Of a stretch of DNA of 64,000 bases, positions 62,156 to 64,000 are shown one piece after another. Position 1 is the first letter of the stretch, and each line of letters opens with the position of its first letter. This DNA is from Actinomadura parmotrematis (GTDB lineage: Bacteria; Actinomycetota; Actinomycetes; Streptosporangiales; Streptosporangiaceae). The stretch is taken from assembly GCF_019458805.1 (NCBI RefSeq), contig NZ_JAIBOA010000001.1, positions 434,001 through 498,000 on the forward strand. The letters are read 5' to 3'. Both the position numbers and the translations under genes were made by a program. The notes under the pieces are model-generated. The model had not been told where the DNA came from and did not search any database. It saw only the letters and a program-made list of their open reading frames with translations.

Positions 62156-63580
62156 ATGGACAAGGCGCAGATCGGCGTCACCGGCCTGGCGGTCATGGGC
62201 CGCAACCTGGCCCGCAACTTCGCCCGGCACGGGCACACCGTGGCCCTGCACAACCGGACCACGGCCAAGACCAAGGCGCTCGTCGAGGAGTTCGGCGACG
62301 AGGGGGCGTTCGTCGCCACCGAGACCGCCGCGGAGTTCGTGGCGGCGCTGGAGCGCCCGCGCCGCCTCATGATCATGGTGAAGGCGGGGCCCGCCACCGA
62401 CGCGGTGATCGCGGAGTTCGCGCCGCTGCTGGAACCCGGCGACATGATCATCGATGGCGGGAACGCGCACTTCGCCGACACCCGCCGCCGCGAGAAGGCC
62501 CTGCGCGAGCAGGGGATCCACTTCGTCGGCACCGGCGTGTCGGGCGGCGAGGAGGGCGCGCTGAACGGCCCGAGCATCATGCCGGGCGGGTCGGCGGAGT
62601 CCTACGAGAGCCTCGGGCCGCTGCTGGAGGACATCGCGGCCAAGGTGGACGGCGTGCCGTGCGCCACCCACGTCGGCCCCGACGGCGCCGGGCACTTCGT
62701 CAAGATGGTGCACAACGGCATCGAGTACGCCGACATGCAGCTCATCGCCGAGTCCTACGACCTGCTGCGCGGCGCCGCCGGGCTGGAGCCGGCCGAGATC
62801 GCCGAGGTGTTCCGCACCTGGAACACCGGGCGGCTGGAGTCCTACCTCATCGAGATCACCGCCGAGGTGCTCGCGCACACCGACGCCGCGACCGGGAGGC
62901 CGTTCGTGGACGTGGTGCTGGACCAGGCCGAGCAGAAGGGCACCGGCCGCTGGACGGTGCAGACCGCGCTCGACCTCGGCGTCCCGGTCGGCGGCATCGC
63001 CGAGGCGGTGTTCGCCCGCTCGGTGTCGGGCCACGCCGACCTGCGGAAGGCGGCGCACGGGCTGCCCGGACCGGCGCGGCGGGCGACCGAGGGATCCGGC
63101 TTCGCCGACCAGGTGGAGAGGGCGCTGTACGCCTCCAAGATCATCGCGTACGCGCAGGGCTTCCACGAGATCGCCGCGGGCAGCGCCGAGTACGGCTGGG
63201 ACGTCGACCTCGGCGCGATGGCGACGATCTGGCGGGGCGGCTGCATCATCCGGGCCCGGTTCCTGAACCGGATCACCGACGCCTACCGCGCCGACCCGGC
63301 CATGGCGACGCTGCTCACCGACGACCACTTCGCGCAGGCCCTCGGCGACGCCCAGGACGCCTGGCGCGAGGTGGTGGCGACGGCCGCCCGGCTCGGCGTC
63401 CCGACGCCGGGCTTCTCCAGCGCTCTCGCCTACTACGACTCGCTGCGCGCCGACCGCCTGCCGGCCGCGCTGACGCAGGGCCAGCGCGACTTCTTCGGCG
63501 CCCACACCTACCGCCGCACCGACCGCGACGGCGCGTTCCACACCCTGTGGGCCGGCGACCGCACCGAGGCCGACGCCTGA
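62156..63580 (+). CDS. gnd: 6-phosphogluconate dehydrogenase
   Basis: 474 residues from ATG 62156, with GGAAGGGGAG upstream. NADP loop [21 protein letters not shown] with NRTTAK (Arg for the 2'-phosphate), [37 protein letters not shown], and [19 protein letters not shown] with the catalytic Lys. Full-length decarboxylating type giving ribulose 5-phosphate and NADPH. Divergent from the GH65 operon. Confidence 0.95.
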   Translation: MDKAQIGVTGLAVMGRNLARNFARHGHTVALHNRTTAKTKALVEEFGDEGAFVATETAAEFVAALERPRRLMIMVKAGPATDAVIAEFAPLLEPGDMIIDGGNAHFADTRRREKALREQGIHFVGTGVSGGEEGALNGPSIMPGGSAESYESLGPLLEDIAAKVDGVPCATHVGPDGAGHFVKMVHNGIEYADMQLIAESYDLLRGAAGLEPAEIAEVFRTWNTGRLESYLIEITAEVLAHTDAATGRPFVDVVLDQAEQKGTGRWTVQTALDLGVPVGGIAEAVFARSVSGHADLRKAAHGLPGPARRATEGSGFADQVERALYASKIIAYAQGFHEIAAGSAEYGWDVDLGAMATIWRGGCIIRARFLNRITDAYRADPAMATLLTDDHFAQALGDAQDAWREVVATAARLGVPTPGFSSALAYYDSLRADRLPAALTQGQRDFFGAHTYRRTDRDGAFHTLWAGDRTEADA

Positions 63581-63588
63581 CACCGGTT

Positions 63589-63622
63589 TCCGCGCCGCCG
63601 TCACCTCCGGCGGCGGCGCGGA
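63589..63622 (+). terminator. hairpin terminator after gnd
   Basis: TCCGCGCCGCCG (63589-63600) is the exact complement of CGGCGGCGCGGA (63611-63622), with a 10-nt loop. Confidence 0.65.
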
Positions 63623-63695
63623 GCCCGCGGATCATCGGTGCCGTTTCCGGCGGGGGATGGCTCGGGCGGTGGTCCGGCGGGGGCAGGATGGAGGG

Positions 63696-64000
63696 GTGAG
63701 CCTCATCGACCAGCTTCCCTCCGGTGACGACCTCGGCCCCGACTCGCTGTTCGAGGCGTTCGAGAGATGGGCGACCGGGCGCGGCATCACGCTGTACCCC
63801 GCCCAGGAGGAGGCGCTGATCGAGGTCGTCTCCGGCGCCAACGTGATCCTCGCCACCCCGACCGGGTCGGGCAAGAGCCTGGTCGCCGCGGGCGCGCTGT
63901 TCGCCGCGCTCGGCCGCGACCAGGTCGGCTTCTACACCGCGCCGATCAAGGCGCTGGTGTCGGAGAAGTTCTTCGACCTCGGCGAGATGTTCGGCCGCGA
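63696..64000 (+). CDS. DEAD/DEAH-box helicase, N-terminal part (cut by window edge)
   Basis: GTG 63696 starts MSLIDQLPSGDDLGPDSLF. The Q-like region is GITLYPAQEEALIEV, motif I is LATPTGSGKSLVAAGAL, and motif Ia is FYTAPIKALVSEKFFDL. This combination matches the Ski2-like actinobacterial helicases with a C-terminal DUF3516 domain, but that part lies outside the window. Confidence 0.85.
   Translation, partial: MSLIDQLPSGDDLGPDSLFEAFERWATGRGITLYPAQEEALIEVVSGANVILATPTGSGKSLVAAGALFAALGRDQVGFYTAPIKALVSEKFFDLGEMFGR

Overview
The window is a very GC-rich actinomycete chromosome. Many starts are GTG, and genes are packed with ATGA/GTGA stop-start overlaps. The order pyrG - nudix - xerD - parA - scpA - scpB - rluB - aroH - tyrA - cmk - der is a conserved actinobacterial housekeeping block. 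Together with WhiJ-type XRE/DUF397 loci and a GTP-type PEP carboxykinase it points to a filamentous actinobacterium. An Actinomadura/Thermomonosporaceae-like host is my inference; no rRNA is present to prove it. I see no tRNA, rRNA, CRISPR array, transposase or prophage. || Layout. 0-3.9 kb: an unknown protein, a drug-efflux MFS gene divergent from its LysR regulator with a palindromic operator between them, and a DoxX-like protein. 4.0-7.1 kb: a type VII secretion-related accessory module (EspC-like helical protein, WXG/transmembrane protein, two paralogous membrane proteins flanking them, YbaB-like protein). 7.2-14.3 kb: single accessory enzymes (TDT-family transporter, two methyltransferases, VOC/AraC pair, RidA, DinB, RibD-like reductase, GNAT, VanZ). 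14.3-15.2 kb: a gene-free stretch with four palindromic elements, each exactly 100 bp, at about 232-bp spacing. This is the most unusual structure in the window. 15.2-17.2 kb: a WhiJ-like XRE/DUF397/ATPase regulatory locus in which a second DUF397 domain follows an in-frame amber stop. 17.2-22.7 kb: a four-gene operon (cysteine-less SCP-type thiolase, DUF35, proline iminopeptidase, nitronate monooxygenase) with a shared 17-bp operator, an orphan ectA-like gene and a second proline iminopeptidase. || 22.9-35.8 kb: a long coiled-coil protein followed by the housekeeping block for CTP synthesis, chromosome segregation (XerD, ParA, ScpAB), ribosome maturation (RluB-like, Der), chorismate branch enzymes and cytidylate kinase. 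35.8-46.2 kb: an uncharacterised envelope/glycan-type biosynthetic region. One six-gene coupled operon encodes epimerase, GT2, ATP-grasp ligase, membrane protein, FemAB/BioF2-type GNAT and flippase. A second three-gene operon holds two more paralogous GNATs and a zinc-ribbon protein. A divergent gene has an N-terminus like phenylacetate-CoA ligases. The region suggests assembly, amino-acylation and export of a lipid-linked saccharide; the product is unknown. || 46.2-64 kb: a deoxyribosyltransferase-Nudix fusion, an HSL esterase, a molybdate regulator plus modABC, pckG with a DasR-like site upstream, a DUF421 protein, a Hsp100 ATPase that appears to lack the ClpP-docking loop and is coupled to an HdeD-family gene, soxR, a GH65 phosphorylase coupled to a beta-phosphoglucomutase-like HAD, gnd, and the start of a DEAD/DEAH helicase. 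Several genes have a TAnnnT -10-like box only 6-8 nt before the start codon, which suggests leaderless mRNAs.
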